Shown here piece by piece: positions 34,854-43,862 of a stretch of 64,000 nucleotides of DNA (position 1 is its first letter; every line of letters starts with the position of its first letter). Made by a program: the position numbers and the translations under genes. Location of the stretch: positions 620,001 to 684,000 of the forward strand of contig NZ_JAJIWO010000001.1 in the NCBI RefSeq assembly GCF_020880695.1, read 5' to 3'. A model generated the notes under the pieces. It had not been told where the DNA came from and did not search any database. It saw nothing but the letters and a program-made list of their open reading frames with translations. The stretch comes from Mucilaginibacter sp. UR6-11. Its GTDB lineage: Bacteria > Bacteroidota > Bacteroidia > Sphingobacteriales > Sphingobacteriaceae.

Positions 34854-35477
34854 ATGATCATAAAATCTGCCGACTTTATTTGCAGCAATACCCAGATATC
34901 CAAACTTCCGCCGCCGGTAAAGCCCGAGTATGCTTTCATCGGCCGGTCGAACGTGGGTAAGTCATCATTAATTAATATGCTGACGGCTAAAAAAGGTCTG
35001 GCCAAAACATCGCAAACACCCGGCAAAACCCAGCTAATCAATCATTTTTTAGTGAATGATAACTGGTATATCGTCGATCTGCCTGGTTATGGCTATGCAC
35101 GTGCATCAAAAACCAAAAAAGCCGACTGGAACAAGTTCATCCAACAATACCTGGATAAGCGCGAAAGCCTGCAATGCGTAATGGTTTTGATTGACAGCCG
35201 CCTTGATCCACAGAAAATAGACATTGAGTTTTGTAACTGGCTGGGTGAAAAAGGGCTGTCGTTTGTGCTGGTGTTTACCAAAGCCGATAAGCAATCGAGC
35301 ATAAAAACAGATCAGAGCATAGCTAAATTTAAAAAAGCTTTATTGGAGACTTTTGACGAAGTACCGCAGATCTTTATTACCTCGGCCGAAGAGCATCTTG
35401 GTCGTGATGAGATCTTAGGTTTCATCAGCACCATCAACCAGGATTTTGAAATACCGGATTATAAGACGTTTGATTAA
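34854..35477 (+). CDS. engB: Ribosome biogenesis GTPase YsxC/EngB
   Basis: Small GTPase (207 aa) needed for assembly of the large ribosomal subunit. The G motifs are all present: GRSNVGKSS (G1), the TPGKT loop (G2), DLPGYG (G3) and FTKAD (G4), with a TSAE-type G5 near the end. The ATG at 34854 is immediately behind a TATCTTTG box. It is followed after 6 bases by the UbiA-like gene, so these are likely one transcript. Confidence 0.95.
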   Translation: MIIKSADFICSNTQISKLPPPVKPEYAFIGRSNVGKSSLINMLTAKKGLAKTSQTPGKTQLINHFLVNDNWYIVDLPGYGYARASKTKKADWNKFIQQYLDKRESLQCVMVLIDSRLDPQKIDIEFCNWLGEKGLSFVLVFTKADKQSSIKTDQSIAKFKKALLETFDEVPQIFITSAEEHLGRDEILGFISTINQDFEIPDYKTFD

Positions 35478-35483
35478 GCATAC

Positions 35484-36365
35484 ATGAAAAAATATCTCTC
35501 ATTAGTAACTTTCTCGCATACCATATTTGCCATGCCGTTTGCTTTTATCGGCTTTTTTTTGGCGGTGACCACTACCACCCATACCTTTGAATGGCCAAAG
35601 CTGGTGATGATGGTTTTGTGTATGGTGTTTGCCCGTAACTCGGCCATGGCGTTTAACCGTTACCTGGACAGGGAGATTGATGCCAAGAACCCACGCACCA
35701 AAGTACGCGATATCCCGGCCGGTCGCATCAGTGCGGCATCAGCGTTAACGTTTACTATTGCTAACTGCCTGTTGTTTATAGCTACCACTTACTTTATTAA
35801 TACACTTTGCTTTTACCTGTCGCCGGTGGCTTTACTGGTGGTGTTAGGTTACAGCGCTACCAAACGTTTTACCGCGCTTTGCCATTTGGTTTTAGGACTG
35901 GGCTTATCGCTTGCACCTATCGGCGCTTATTTGGTTGTTACAGGCGAGTTTGCCTTGCTGCCGATATTTTTCTCACTGGCCGTATTATGCTGGGTGAGCG
36001 GTTTTGATATTATCTATGCCTTACAGGACGAGGACTTCGACCGTACTGAAAACCTGCATTCTATCCCCGCCTGGTTGGGTAAAGTAAATGCTTTGCGCCT
36101 CTCTACCTTCTTGCATGTATTATCGGCGATATTTATTGTGCTGCCGGTGTTTTATACCCAGGTTGGTTTGCTTTATTATGTGGGGATCCTGTTTTTCTGC
36201 ATCATGCTAACGTACCAGCACCTGTTGGTTAAACCGAACGACTTGAGCCGGGTAAACTTCGCCTTTATGACTACTAATGGCATTGCCAGTGTAGTGTTTG
36301 CGAGTCTGTTTTTATTAGACAGAACCTTGCTGTTGCATGGGCTATTTATGGGGATAAAGCTTTAA
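35484..36365 (+). CDS. UbiA-family polyprenyltransferase
   Basis: Integral-membrane prenyltransferase (293 aa, about 9 helices). The two aspartate motifs are NRYLDREIDAKNPRT and YALQDEDFDRTENLHS, which bind the Mg-diphosphate of the prenyl donor. It resembles the UbiA-like/MqnP group that prenylates a menaquinone precursor; a 4-hydroxybenzoate substrate is another possibility. Proximity to menG is loose (about 3 kb), but the role fits the menaquinone chain. It is co-oriented with engB and the Crp/Fnr gene. Confidence 0.85.
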   Translation: MKKYLSLVTFSHTIFAMPFAFIGFFLAVTTTTHTFEWPKLVMMVLCMVFARNSAMAFNRYLDREIDAKNPRTKVRDIPAGRISAASALTFTIANCLLFIATTYFINTLCFYLSPVALLVVLGYSATKRFTALCHLVLGLGLSLAPIGAYLVVTGEFALLPIFFSLAVLCWVSGFDIIYALQDEDFDRTENLHSIPAWLGKVNALRLSTFLHVLSAIFIVLPVFYTQVGLLYYVGILFFCIMLTYQHLLVKPNDLSRVNFAFMTTNGIASVVFASLFLLDRTLLLHGLFMGIKL

Positions 36366-36377
36366 AATAACCGGTAT

Positions 36378-36980
36378 ATGGATAGCTCGATCGCACTAAT
36401 TAGCTTCAGAAAATCGCTTGAAAAATTTGTTGAGTTTAATGAGGCAGAGTGGATCGTATTTACCCAACATCTAACCTTTAGTACCTTAAAAAAGAAACAA
36501 TATTTTGCCGAGTGTGATAAAGTATGCGACAAAATAGCTTTTATTGTTACCGGATCGGTACGTTATTTCCACATGAAGGATGGCCTGGATATAACCGGTT
36601 ACTTCAGTTTTGAGAATGAATTTGTAAGCTCCTACAAAAGTTACCTTACCCGCCAGCCAAGCTTAACCTACATTCAGGCGCTGGAAGATACCCGCCTCAT
36701 TAACATCAGCCGGGCAGATATGGAGAAAATGCTGAATAATCCTTTGCTTGCCTATAAAATGGAACGCTTTGGCCGCCTGGTTGCCGAGTACTATCTATGC
36801 TGCTATGAAGACAGGGTGGCTTCGTTTATCACACAATCGCCCGAGGAGCGTTACCTGCAGTTGTTAAGTAATGGTAAAGAGATCCTGCAAAGAATGCCGC
36901 AACACTACATCGCTAATTTTTTAGGCATCACGCCCGTTTCGCTTTCGCGGATAAGAAGACGATTGATCGTAGCCCGGTAA
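36378..36980 (+). CDS. Crp/Fnr-family regulator
   Basis: A 200-aa cyclic-nucleotide-binding-fold regulator. The N-terminal beta roll includes KIAFIVTGSVRYFHMKDG and the helix-turn-helix is near the end at PQHYIANFLGITPVSLSRIRRRL. It lacks the iron-sulfur cysteine pattern of Fnr, and the cAMP-binding residues of Crp are not obvious, so the signal is unknown. It starts 13 bases after the UbiA-like gene and is probably in the same operon. Members of this group in Bacteroidota often act as single-gene regulators. Confidence 0.85.
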   Translation: MDSSIALISFRKSLEKFVEFNEAEWIVFTQHLTFSTLKKKQYFAECDKVCDKIAFIVTGSVRYFHMKDGLDITGYFSFENEFVSSYKSYLTRQPSLTYIQALEDTRLINISRADMEKMLNNPLLAYKMERFGRLVAEYYLCCYEDRVASFITQSPEERYLQLLSNGKEILQRMPQHYIANFLGITPVSLSRIRRRLIVAR

Positions 36981-37046
36981 CCTCACCCTGCTACTCCTTA
37001 CTGCCATCACCGATCACGCAACGTTGATCGTATTTCTTATCTTTTG

Positions 37047-37080
37047 TTAACGTTTTAAGTATCAGTACTGATCTACTTTT
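37047..37080 (+). promoter_or_regulatory. Promoter of the SDR-type epimerase gene
   Basis: TTG (37047-37049), a 23-base spacer and TACTTTTG (37073-37080) match the Bacteroidota consensus; the ATG follows 24 bases later. Confidence 0.7.
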
Positions 37081-37104
37081 GTATCACACTAAAACAGAAA
37101 GATC

Positions 37105-38031
37105 ATGTATACGATATTAGGAGCCGGCGGACCGGTAGCAAACGCACTAACCACCGAGTTAGAAAACAATAACCAGACCGTACGTCTTATTAGCCGCAAG
37201 CCTGTTAACCCGGCTAAATCAAATACCACCTGGAAAAAGGCAGACCTGCTGAATTACGACGAATTATCAATGGCTGCAAAAGGGGCAACTGTAATTTACC
37301 TATGTGCCGGCCTAGTGTACGACAAAGACATTTGGCGCGAACAATGGCCCGTATTAATGCGTAATGTTATTGAAGTAACTAAACAGAACAACGCACGTTT
37401 GATATTCTTTGACAACGTTTACATGTATGGCCTGGTTAACGGGCCGATGACTGAAGACACGGCCTATAATCCGATAAGTGAGAAAGGTAAAGTTCGTGCC
37501 GAAATAGCCAACATGTTGATGGCTGAAATTAAAGCCGGAAACATAAGGGCCTCCATAGCACGCGCCGCCGATTTTTACGGCACAAACTCAATGAACAGCT
37601 TTTTTGATATGATGGTGCTTGATAAATATGCCAAACACCAGACAGCCCAATGGATGGGCGATGTTAATAAATTACATTGCTTTAGCTATATACCTGATAT
37701 GGGCAAAGCCATGTACCTGTTAGGCCAACACCCGGAAAGCGACAACCAGATCTGGCACCTTCCAACCGCAAAACCCATGCGCGGCAAAGCCTTTATTGAA
37801 CTGGCTGCACGCATTTATCATGTAAAACCCAAATACTTCAAAATTAACAAACTGATGCTTTTTGTTATCGGGTTGTTTAACAAGCTGATAATGGGAACGG
37901 TAGAGATGTATTACCAGTGCATTAATGATTATGTGTTTGATAGCAGCAAATTTGAAAAAGCGTTTAATTTTAAACCTACAAGTTATGAGGATGGGATAAA
38001 ACTTATGTCTGAGACATTGTATAAGAAATGA
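37105..38031 (+). CDS. Extended-SDR NAD(P)-binding epimerase/dehydratase-like protein
   Basis: A 308-aa Rossmann protein with TILGAGGPVANALTTEL as nucleotide loop, the NAD(P)H-binding profile of atypical extended SDRs. A usual YxxxK catalytic pair is not clear; instead FFDNVYMYGLVNG is at the expected place, so it may act as a reductase or a regulator. A short hydrophobic segment (LMLFVIGLFNKLI) lies near the C terminus. A good promoter precedes it, and a repeat-rich gap follows. Function unknown. Confidence 0.75.
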   Translation: MYTILGAGGPVANALTTELENNNQTVRLISRKPVNPAKSNTTWKKADLLNYDELSMAAKGATVIYLCAGLVYDKDIWREQWPVLMRNVIEVTKQNNARLIFFDNVYMYGLVNGPMTEDTAYNPISEKGKVRAEIANMLMAEIKAGNIRASIARAADFYGTNSMNSFFDMMVLDKYAKHQTAQWMGDVNKLHCFSYIPDMGKAMYLLGQHPESDNQIWHLPTAKPMRGKAFIELAARIYHVKPKYFKINKLMLFVIGLFNKLIMGTVEMYYQCINDYVFDSSKFEKAFNFKPTSYEDGIKLMSETLYKK

Positions 38032-38439
38032 TTTGATTCAGCATTGGACGTTGTGAGAAGAGTTTGATAACAATTTTATCAGATTTAGTAGGGTGTTCTA
38101 AAATTTATGGGAATAAGGCTTTAAAAACACTTACTTCGCTTGAAGTTCCGGGGTGTTCCGCTTTGCGTGAGCGGAACACCCCGGAACAGGTGGAACACTA
38201 CGGAACACCCCCTGTTAGATTTGGAACACCATAATAGTTAAGCAGGACACTGCTATAGTTAAAAAATTAATTTTTAAATGGAGTGACAGGATCCTGTCAT
38301 TGTGATGAGTATGGCGCATCTGCGACGAGCGCGGGTAAGAGCTATCTAAATTAATCTTTATTTACATTATCCTGTTTCCGCACTTCCCAACTAATTTGCA
38401 CATTTGCATATCTGCATATTTGCACATCAACACATCATC
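38032..38439. other. 408-base repeat-rich gap before the M3 peptidase gene
   Basis: No gene is evident. Contents in order: a GGTGTTC (near 38093), the 18-bp hairpin and GGAACAC motif cluster at 38145-38229, a perfect 16-bp palindrome TGACAGGATCCTGTCA (38284-38299) joined to CTGTCATTGTGA (38294-38305), and a low-complexity tract of TTTGCA/CATATTTGCACAT type (38395-38438) right before the ATG. Confidence 0.7.
38145..38229. repeat. GGAACAC motif array with 18-bp hairpin
   Basis: GTTCCGGGGTGTTCCGCT (38145-38162) pairs perfectly with 38170-38187 across a 7-base loop. The motif GGAACAC then recurs at 38173-38179, 38192-38198, 38202-38208 and 38223-38229. No gene overlaps it. Confidence 0.75.
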
Positions 38440-40140
38440 ATGATCCATAAAAAAACACGCACCTATATACCTGCCGACCTTGAAATTAAATGGGAAACGC
38501 TTGAGCCATTATATAAAGATTTGGTTGAGCGCCCGATAAATTCCGTTGGAGAACTGGAGCATTGGCTTCACGACCGCAGCGAGCTGGAAGCCGCTTTGGA
38601 AGAAGACTTTGCCTGGCGCTATATCCGCATGACCTGCGACACCAATAACGAACAATTGCTGGCCGATTTCCAGTATTTCGCTACCGAGATCGAACCCAAA
38701 ACCGCGCCTTATAGCAACGAGTTAAACAAAAAGCTGGTAGCCAGCAAATATTTAGACAAGCTGGATAAAGACAAATATTTTGTTTACCTGCGCGGCATTA
38801 AAAAATCGCTAGAATTATTCCGCGAAGAGAACATCCCGATCCAAACCGAGATCCAGGTTGAGCAACAAAAATACCAGTCGATAAGCGGGTCATTATCCGT
38901 TCACATCGGTGATAAAGAATATACGTTAGAGCAGGCTGCCGTATTTTTAAAAGATACCGACCGCGCCAAGCGCCAGGAAGTTTGGGAGAAGATCACCTTC
39001 CGCCGCCTGGAAGAAAAAGAAAAACTGAACGACCTGTTTGATCACCTGCGTGTGCTGCGCCATAAAGTGGCCGTAAACGCGGGTTTTGAAAACTACCGCG
39101 ATTATATGTTCCAGGCTTTGGGCCGTTTTGACTACACCCCGCAGGATTGCTACGCTTTTCATGAGGCTATCGAACTGGAGATCGTTCCTATCCTGCGCGA
39201 ACATGCCGAACAACGCAAAGCAGCTTTAGGACTGGATACCTTGCGCCCCTGGGACATGGACGTTAACACTTCGGGCAAACCGGCCTTAAAGCCGTTTAAC
39301 AGCGGTGCGGAGCTCATTGAAAAATCTATCCAATGCTTCCGCAATATCAATAGCTACCTGGGCGAGCGTTTGGAAATTATGAAGGACAATAACCTGTTTG
39401 ATGTGGAGAGCCGCAAGGGCAAGGCACCGGGCGGTTATAACTATCCGCTGTCAGAAACCGGCGCGCCGTTTATTTTCATGAACTCGGCCAATACCTTTCG
39501 CGACCTGACTACCATGGTACATGAAGGCGGCCACGCGGTGCATACTTTTTTAACTGCCGATCTGGAACTGAACGATTTTAAACATTGTCCGTCTGAAGTT
39601 GCCGAACTGGCCTCTATGTCGATGGAGTTAATATCTATGGATAACTGGAACGTCTTTTTTGATAACGAGGAGGACCTTAAACGCGCCAAACGCGATCAGT
39701 TGGTTGATGTGCTGAAAACCCTGCCCTGGGTAGCCGTTGTCGACCAGTTTCAGCATTGGATCTATACCAACCCGGATCATTTAGCCTCAGAGCGTGCCGA
39801 TGCCTGGTTAAAAATATACGAGCCTTTTGGCGCAGGTTTTGCAGACTGGAGCGGCCTTGAAGAGGCAGAAGCCAACTTATGGCAAAAACAACTGCACATA
39901 TTTGAGATCCCTTTTTACTACATTGAATATGGTTTTGCGCAATTGGGCGCCATAGCAGTTTACAAAAATTATAAGGAAAATCCCGCGAAGGCGCTGCAAC
40001 AATACCTTGATGCCCTAAAATTAGGTTACACTAAAACCATTAAGGAGATTTATGAAACCGCCGGAATTCAATTTGATTTCAGCGCCGCTTATGTAAAAGA
40101 ATTAGCCGATTTTATCAAGGCCGAAATAGCTAAATTATAA
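38440..40140 (+). CDS. pepF: M3-family oligoendopeptidase (PepF-like)
   Basis: Zinc metallopeptidase of family M3 (566 aa), expected to cleave oligopeptides in the cytoplasm. The HEGGH motif starts at His361, with Glu362 catalytic and His365 the second ligand; the third ligand (Glu) should be in the LASMSMELIS segment. The N-terminal half is helical, as in oligopeptidase F. The ATG at 38440 is chosen over the earlier TTG, because the twelve extra residues come from a low-complexity tract (repeats of TTTGCA and CACATC). No signal peptide. The exact substrate is unknown. Confidence 0.9.
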   Translation: MIHKKTRTYIPADLEIKWETLEPLYKDLVERPINSVGELEHWLHDRSELEAALEEDFAWRYIRMTCDTNNEQLLADFQYFATEIEPKTAPYSNELNKKLVASKYLDKLDKDKYFVYLRGIKKSLELFREENIPIQTEIQVEQQKYQSISGSLSVHIGDKEYTLEQAAVFLKDTDRAKRQEVWEKITFRRLEEKEKLNDLFDHLRVLRHKVAVNAGFENYRDYMFQALGRFDYTPQDCYAFHEAIELEIVPILREHAEQRKAALGLDTLRPWDMDVNTSGKPALKPFNSGAELIEKSIQCFRNINSYLGERLEIMKDNNLFDVESRKGKAPGGYNYPLSETGAPFIFMNSANTFRDLTTMVHEGGHAVHTFLTADLELNDFKHCPSEVAELASMSMELISMDNWNVFFDNEEDLKRAKRDQLVDVLKTLPWVAVVDQFQHWIYTNPDHLASERADAWLKIYEPFGAGFADWSGLEEAEANLWQKQLHIFEIPFYYIEYGFAQLGAIAVYKNYKENPAKALQQYLDALKLGYTKTIKEIYETAGIQFDFSAAYVKELADFIKAEIAKL

Positions 40141-40186
40141 ACATTAATTGGCTAGATTTCAGTAAATTACATATTCGAATATTAAT

Positions 40187-40215
40187 ACAGCCGGGGTTTT
40201 GTAAACTTCGGCTGT
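40187..40215 (+). terminator. Possible terminator after pepF
   Basis: ACAGCCGGGGTTT and AAACTTCGGCTGT form a 14-bp stem with two G-T pairs and a 3-base loop, followed only by CTTGTC. It has a weak T tail, so function is uncertain. Confidence 0.5.
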
Positions 40216-40284
40216 CTTGTCTATACCAATGTCATAAAACACCAAAAATTAACTTTTTGGTATGGTTTTAGGGCAGGTACAGGT

Positions 40285-40941
40285 ATGAAAAAGATATTTT
40301 TAATTTCAGCGACACTTATATTATCAGCTCTGGCCGGCTTTGCCCAGGAGCTGAAACCGGTAAAAATAGATAGCGTAGTTACAGTATCAATGCCTGCTGC
40401 GTATCAAAAAACCGATACCCTGGGTCAGCAGGTATTTTCTTCAAACTCGTCATTGGGTTATGTAGTTGTATTAAGGACCCCTAATGCCAAAAACACGGCT
40501 CCCCTGCAAAGAGAGAATGACCTGGACAGGGTATTAAAAGAGAACGTTAAAAGCATCCAGGCCGAGTCAAGCAACGCCAGTGCGCAATATGTACGCGATA
40601 CCACCATTGGTAAGCTAAAGGCCAAAACATTTACCTTACAAACCGATAACGGCCAGGGCGACATCCAATTTAGAAACATTGTGCTGTTATACACCAATGC
40701 TGCAAGCTATGTTTTTGAATATGTATACCCCAACGCCCGTAAAGAGATGATTAACGGAGAATATAAATCGTTTATAAACTCAATCAAACTATCTCCCGAA
40801 CTGCAAAGAAATGATCAGTATATATCAAATGCTAAAAGTACCCCGATTGTACTGATCGTAGGTTTAGCAGGCGGAGGTTTGCTGATAGCATTTGCAGTTG
40901 GTTTCTATATCCAGCGAAAAAAGAGAATGGAACTGGAATAA
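40285..40941 (+). CDS. Secreted or membrane-anchored protein of unknown function
   Basis: I do not recognise a family. The 218-aa product has a signal peptide (cleavage after LAGFAQ), a ~165-residue alpha-beta exported region, and a C-terminal membrane helix (TPIVLIVGLAGGGLLIAFAVGFYI) followed by a short basic tail RKKRMELE. The topology implies a periplasmic domain anchored in the inner membrane with a tiny cytoplasmic tail. It is monocistronic between the pepF gene and a convergent PAP2 gene. A role in envelope maintenance is possible but not supported. Confidence 0.7.
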   Translation: MKKIFLISATLILSALAGFAQELKPVKIDSVVTVSMPAAYQKTDTLGQQVFSSNSSLGYVVVLRTPNAKNTAPLQRENDLDRVLKENVKSIQAESSNASAQYVRDTTIGKLKAKTFTLQTDNGQGDIQFRNIVLLYTNAASYVFEYVYPNARKEMINGEYKSFINSIKLSPELQRNDQYISNAKSTPIVLIVGLAGGGLLIAFAVGFYIQRKKRMELE

Positions 40942-40943
40942 TC

Positions 40944-41020
40944 CTGCCATTTTTGGAAACAGCGAAGTAACTGGGTACAGCAAGTGCAGTTGTCGGTTGC
41001 TTCGCTTTTTAAAATGACAG
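40944..41020. repeat. Inverted-repeat element between convergent genes
   Basis: An arm CTGCCATTTT...AGCGAAGTAAC (40944-40971) faces GTTGCTTCGCT...AAAATGACAG (40996-41020), differing at a few bases. The element fills the gap between the two convergent stop codons. Fragments of the same sequence occur at 26280-26298, 38294-38305 and 63976-63990. Confidence 0.65.
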
Positions 41021-41683
41021 CTATTTTTTTTTCAACAGTCCCCTATCCCATTTGGGAGACTTTAAAAACTTTCTGTTCGCTGTCCACCAGATCCATATTA
41101 CGGTAATTACCACGCCTATTACAGAACCGGCTGTGACATCCTCAAAAAAATGCTGGCTCAGGTACATCCTGGAGTAACCCACCAGTACGGCAAGTAACAA
41201 AAGCGGTAATCCCCAAAATTGGTTTTTACACCAGTAGGTTAACAGGATTGCCGTTGAAAAAGCAGTAACGGTATGACCTGACGGGAAACTATGGAAACTG
41301 AGCTGATCTGTACCGGTAACAAAATGGATCTTTAATAACTGGTTATGAAAATATAATTTAGGCCGGGGTGCGGCAAATGCATACTTTAGGGCCTGCGCCA
41401 CTATTGTTGAACTTGCCAGGTAGCTGCCCGCCAGAATAAATGCCTTACGATAGCTGAATAAAGCTAGTACAGCAGCCAGCAGGATAGTTGTTAACCCATC
41501 ACCTATATCAGTAATATACGGGGCTATAGCGTCGGCCCAGCTCCAGTTGCGGGCATTCACTGCAAAATAGATCTCCTCGCGGGTATAAGTTAGCTTAATG
41601 ATGAGGCAGGCGGCTATCAGGATCAGATAGGGTATAAAAAAAAATCTGACCTTGTATAAAACGGCCTTTATTCCGATATTCAT
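41021..41683 (-). CDS. PAP2-family membrane phosphatase
   Basis: Membrane phosphatase (220 aa) of the phosphatidic acid phosphatase type 2 superfamily, with five or six helices. The acid phosphatase motifs are KYAFAAPRP, FPSGHTVTAF and SRMYLSQHFFEDV, in the usual order. Substrates of the family are lipid phosphates such as undecaprenyl diphosphate or phosphatidic acid; none can be chosen. It is divergent from the APC permease gene. A second PAP2 gene lies 2.2 kb away at 43863. Confidence 0.88.
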   Translation of the reverse strand: MNIGIKAVLYKVRFFFIPYLILIAACLIIKLTYTREEIYFAVNARNWSWADAIAPYITDIGDGLTTILLAAVLALFSYRKAFILAGSYLASSTIVAQALKYAFAAPRPKLYFHNQLLKIHFVTGTDQLSFHSFPSGHTVTAFSTAILLTYWCKNQFWGLPLLLLAVLVGYSRMYLSQHFFEDVTAGSVIGVVITVIWIWWTANRKFLKSPKWDRGLLKKK

Positions 41684-41756
41684 AGGTGCAAAGTAAGCAT
41701 ATCCTTACATCCCAACAAAAAAATGGTTATGTTTGGTATCAGGACAAATAATTTAA

Positions 41757-43505
41757 ATGGCTAGAAATTTATTCCGTAAAAAATCGATCGAAAAAATAGT
41801 TGCGGACGCAGAAGCCGGCCTTGATGACGGGCACGGGGTATCATTAAATAAAGTTTTGGGTGTGCGGGATCTTACCGCGTTAGGCATAGCGGCCGTAATA
41901 GGCGCCGGTATTTTTAGCACCGTTGGCAAGGCTTGCTTTGATGGCGGGCCGGGCGTAATTTTCTTATTTATTATATGCGCCGTAGCCTGTGGTTTTTCTG
42001 CACTTTGTTACGCCGAATTTGCTTCACGCATCCCGATGTCCGGCAGTGCTTATACCTACTCATACGCCGCCTTTGGCGAAATAATAGCCTGGATAATCGG
42101 GTGGGACCTTGTTATGGAATATGCTGTGGGAAATATAACGGTAGCCATTTCCTGGTCAGGTAACCTCACCAGCTTTCTTCACAATATAGGCCTCCACATT
42201 CCTGATTTTTTATGCAGCAGCTTTTTTGAAGTTAAAAACGGGAACACGCAATATCTGGCGAAGATGGCCGGCAATGATGTCGCCGGCGCCGCAGATTTCC
42301 TGAGCCTGCACAACACCTGGCTCAATGCGCCGCATATTGGTTCGGTCCCGTTTATCCTTAATCTTCCAGCTTTAGCAATCACTGCGTTTATTACTTACCT
42401 GGTATATGTAGGCATTAAAGAGTCAAGGCGCGCCAGTAACCTGATGGTACTGTTTAAATTATTAGTGGTTGTTGCGGTTATAGCTATTGGCTTTTATTAT
42501 GTAAATCCTGCAAACTGGGTGCCGTTTTTGCCCAATAAATTTGCCGGGGTGATGAAGGGCGTTTCGGCTGTGTTTTTTGCCTATATTGGTTTTGATGCGA
42601 TCTCAACAACAGCCGAAGAATGTAAAAACCCTCAAAGAGATTTACCAAAAGGGATGTTTTACTCGTTAATAATTTGTACTATATTGTATATTTTAATAGC
42701 GCTTGTACTTACGGGGATGGTAAACTATTCTAAATTAAACACAAGTGATTTCCTGGCAAATGCCTTTAATGAAAGAGGGTTAAATATATTGGGGGGTATC
42801 ATTGCCTTAAGTGCCGTTGTTGCTACCACATCTGTTTTATTGGTGTTTCAGATAGGCCAGCCCCGCATCTGGATGAGTATGAGCCGGGATGGATTACTGC
42901 CACCCAGGTTTTCAAGATTACATCCTAAATATCATACGCCGTCTTTTGCAACCATTATTACCGGTTTGGTTGTAGGCATACCATCTTTGTTTCTTGATTC
43001 GGCCATCGTTACCGACCTTTGCAGCATAGGTACTTTATTTGCTTTTGTGCTGGTTTGCGGCGGCATTTTAATACTGCCACGTACCGAAAAAAGCTCGGGT
43101 AAATTTAGGGTACCGTATATCAATGGCAAATTCATAATCCCCTTAATATTAATTGTAGCTGTCGCATTTATACAATTTGAATTTCCGGGGTTCTTTAAAA
43201 ACTTTTTTGGGCTGATAGACGCCGGCCAACCCGGTCTTTCAAAAATGGCTGTCCTCCATGAAAGGATACCTTATTTTGCCTTTACATTATTGGTACTTGC
43301 CATTACGGTTGCCGGTTTTATTAAAAATTATTCGCTGATACCGGTATTGGGTTTAATATCCTGTTTTTATTTAATGACCGAGTTGGGCACGACAAACTGG
43401 CTGCGCTTTTTAATATGGCTGGTAATAGGGATGCTTGTTTATTTTGGCTATAGTTATAAAAACAGCAAACTGGGTAAAGAGGAACAAGCCATCAACAGGA
43501 TTTAA
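41757..43505 (+). CDS. APC-superfamily amino-acid permease
   Basis: A 582-aa transporter with 12 or more membrane helices. The first helix holds LTALGIAAVIGAGIFSTVG, the amino acid/polyamine/organocation hallmark GAGIF, and FAYIGFDAISTTAEECKNPQRDLP is the conserved helix-6 region. It resembles the cationic amino-acid transporter (CAT/YfnA) group. Extra helices towards the C terminus are normal for that group. The natural substrate is not decided by sequence. Confidence 0.9.
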   Translation: MARNLFRKKSIEKIVADAEAGLDDGHGVSLNKVLGVRDLTALGIAAVIGAGIFSTVGKACFDGGPGVIFLFIICAVACGFSALCYAEFASRIPMSGSAYTYSYAAFGEIIAWIIGWDLVMEYAVGNITVAISWSGNLTSFLHNIGLHIPDFLCSSFFEVKNGNTQYLAKMAGNDVAGAADFLSLHNTWLNAPHIGSVPFILNLPALAITAFITYLVYVGIKESRRASNLMVLFKLLVVVAVIAIGFYYVNPANWVPFLPNKFAGVMKGVSAVFFAYIGFDAISTTAEECKNPQRDLPKGMFYSLIICTILYILIALVLTGMVNYSKLNTSDFLANAFNERGLNILGGIIALSAVVATTSVLLVFQIGQPRIWMSMSRDGLLPPRFSRLHPKYHTPSFATIITGLVVGIPSLFLDSAIVTDLCSIGTLFAFVLVCGGILILPRTEKSSGKFRVPYINGKFIIPLILIVAVAFIQFEFPGFFKNFFGLIDAGQPGLSKMAVLHERIPYFAFTLLVLAITVAGFIKNYSLIPVLGLISCFYLMTELGTTNWLRFLIWLVIGMLVYFGYSYKNSKLGKEEQAINRI

Positions 43506-43517
43506 TACGCAAACCAC

Positions 43518-43540
43518 CTTAGTGTTAAATTTACACTAAG
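43518..43540. repeat. Hairpin between APC permease and SemiSWEET
   Basis: CTTAGTGT and ACACTAAG form an 8-bp stem around 7 bases, 13 bases after the permease stop. There is no T run, so it may be an attenuator, processing site or operator rather than a terminator. Confidence 0.4.
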
Positions 43541-43597
43541 ATAGTTGATTATCTAATAATAATCTGCAACTTTGCATAGCCTCAAAGCTATACCACA

Positions 43598-43852
43598 ATG
43601 AGTTATATAGAAATAATAGGCTTCATGGCCGCCTTTAGCACAACCGTATCCTTTTTACCGCAGGCGGTTAAAACCATCCGCACCAAAGATACTTCGGGGA
43701 TATCGTTATCCATGTACGTGGTATTTACCGTAGGCACTTTTTTATGGCTGATGTATGGTATCATGTATCCCAGCCTGCCGGTTGCGGTAGCCAATGCCAT
43801 CACCTTTTTGTTCGCGGGCGTTATACTGGTCTACAAACTCCGGTATAAATAG
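43598..43852 (+). CDS. SemiSWEET sugar transporter
   Basis: An 84-aa three-helix transporter of the SemiSWEET family, which dimerises to pass sugars through the inner membrane. The PQ motif is SFLPQAVKTIRTKDTSGISLSMY in the first two helices, and a third helix ends the chain. Length and motif order match the family. The start at 43598 follows a weak CAACTTTG box. It is probably a sucrose or glucose carrier, but the substrate is not known. Confidence 0.88.
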   Translation: MSYIEIIGFMAAFSTTVSFLPQAVKTIRTKDTSGISLSMYVVFTVGTFLWLMYGIMYPSLPVAVANAITFLFAGVILVYKLRYK

Positions 43853-43862
43853 ATTATAATAA

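Noticed and set aside
38145..38229. GGAACAC array as CRISPR
   Set aside because: The copies are too short, unequally spaced and not separated by unique spacers; no cas genes.
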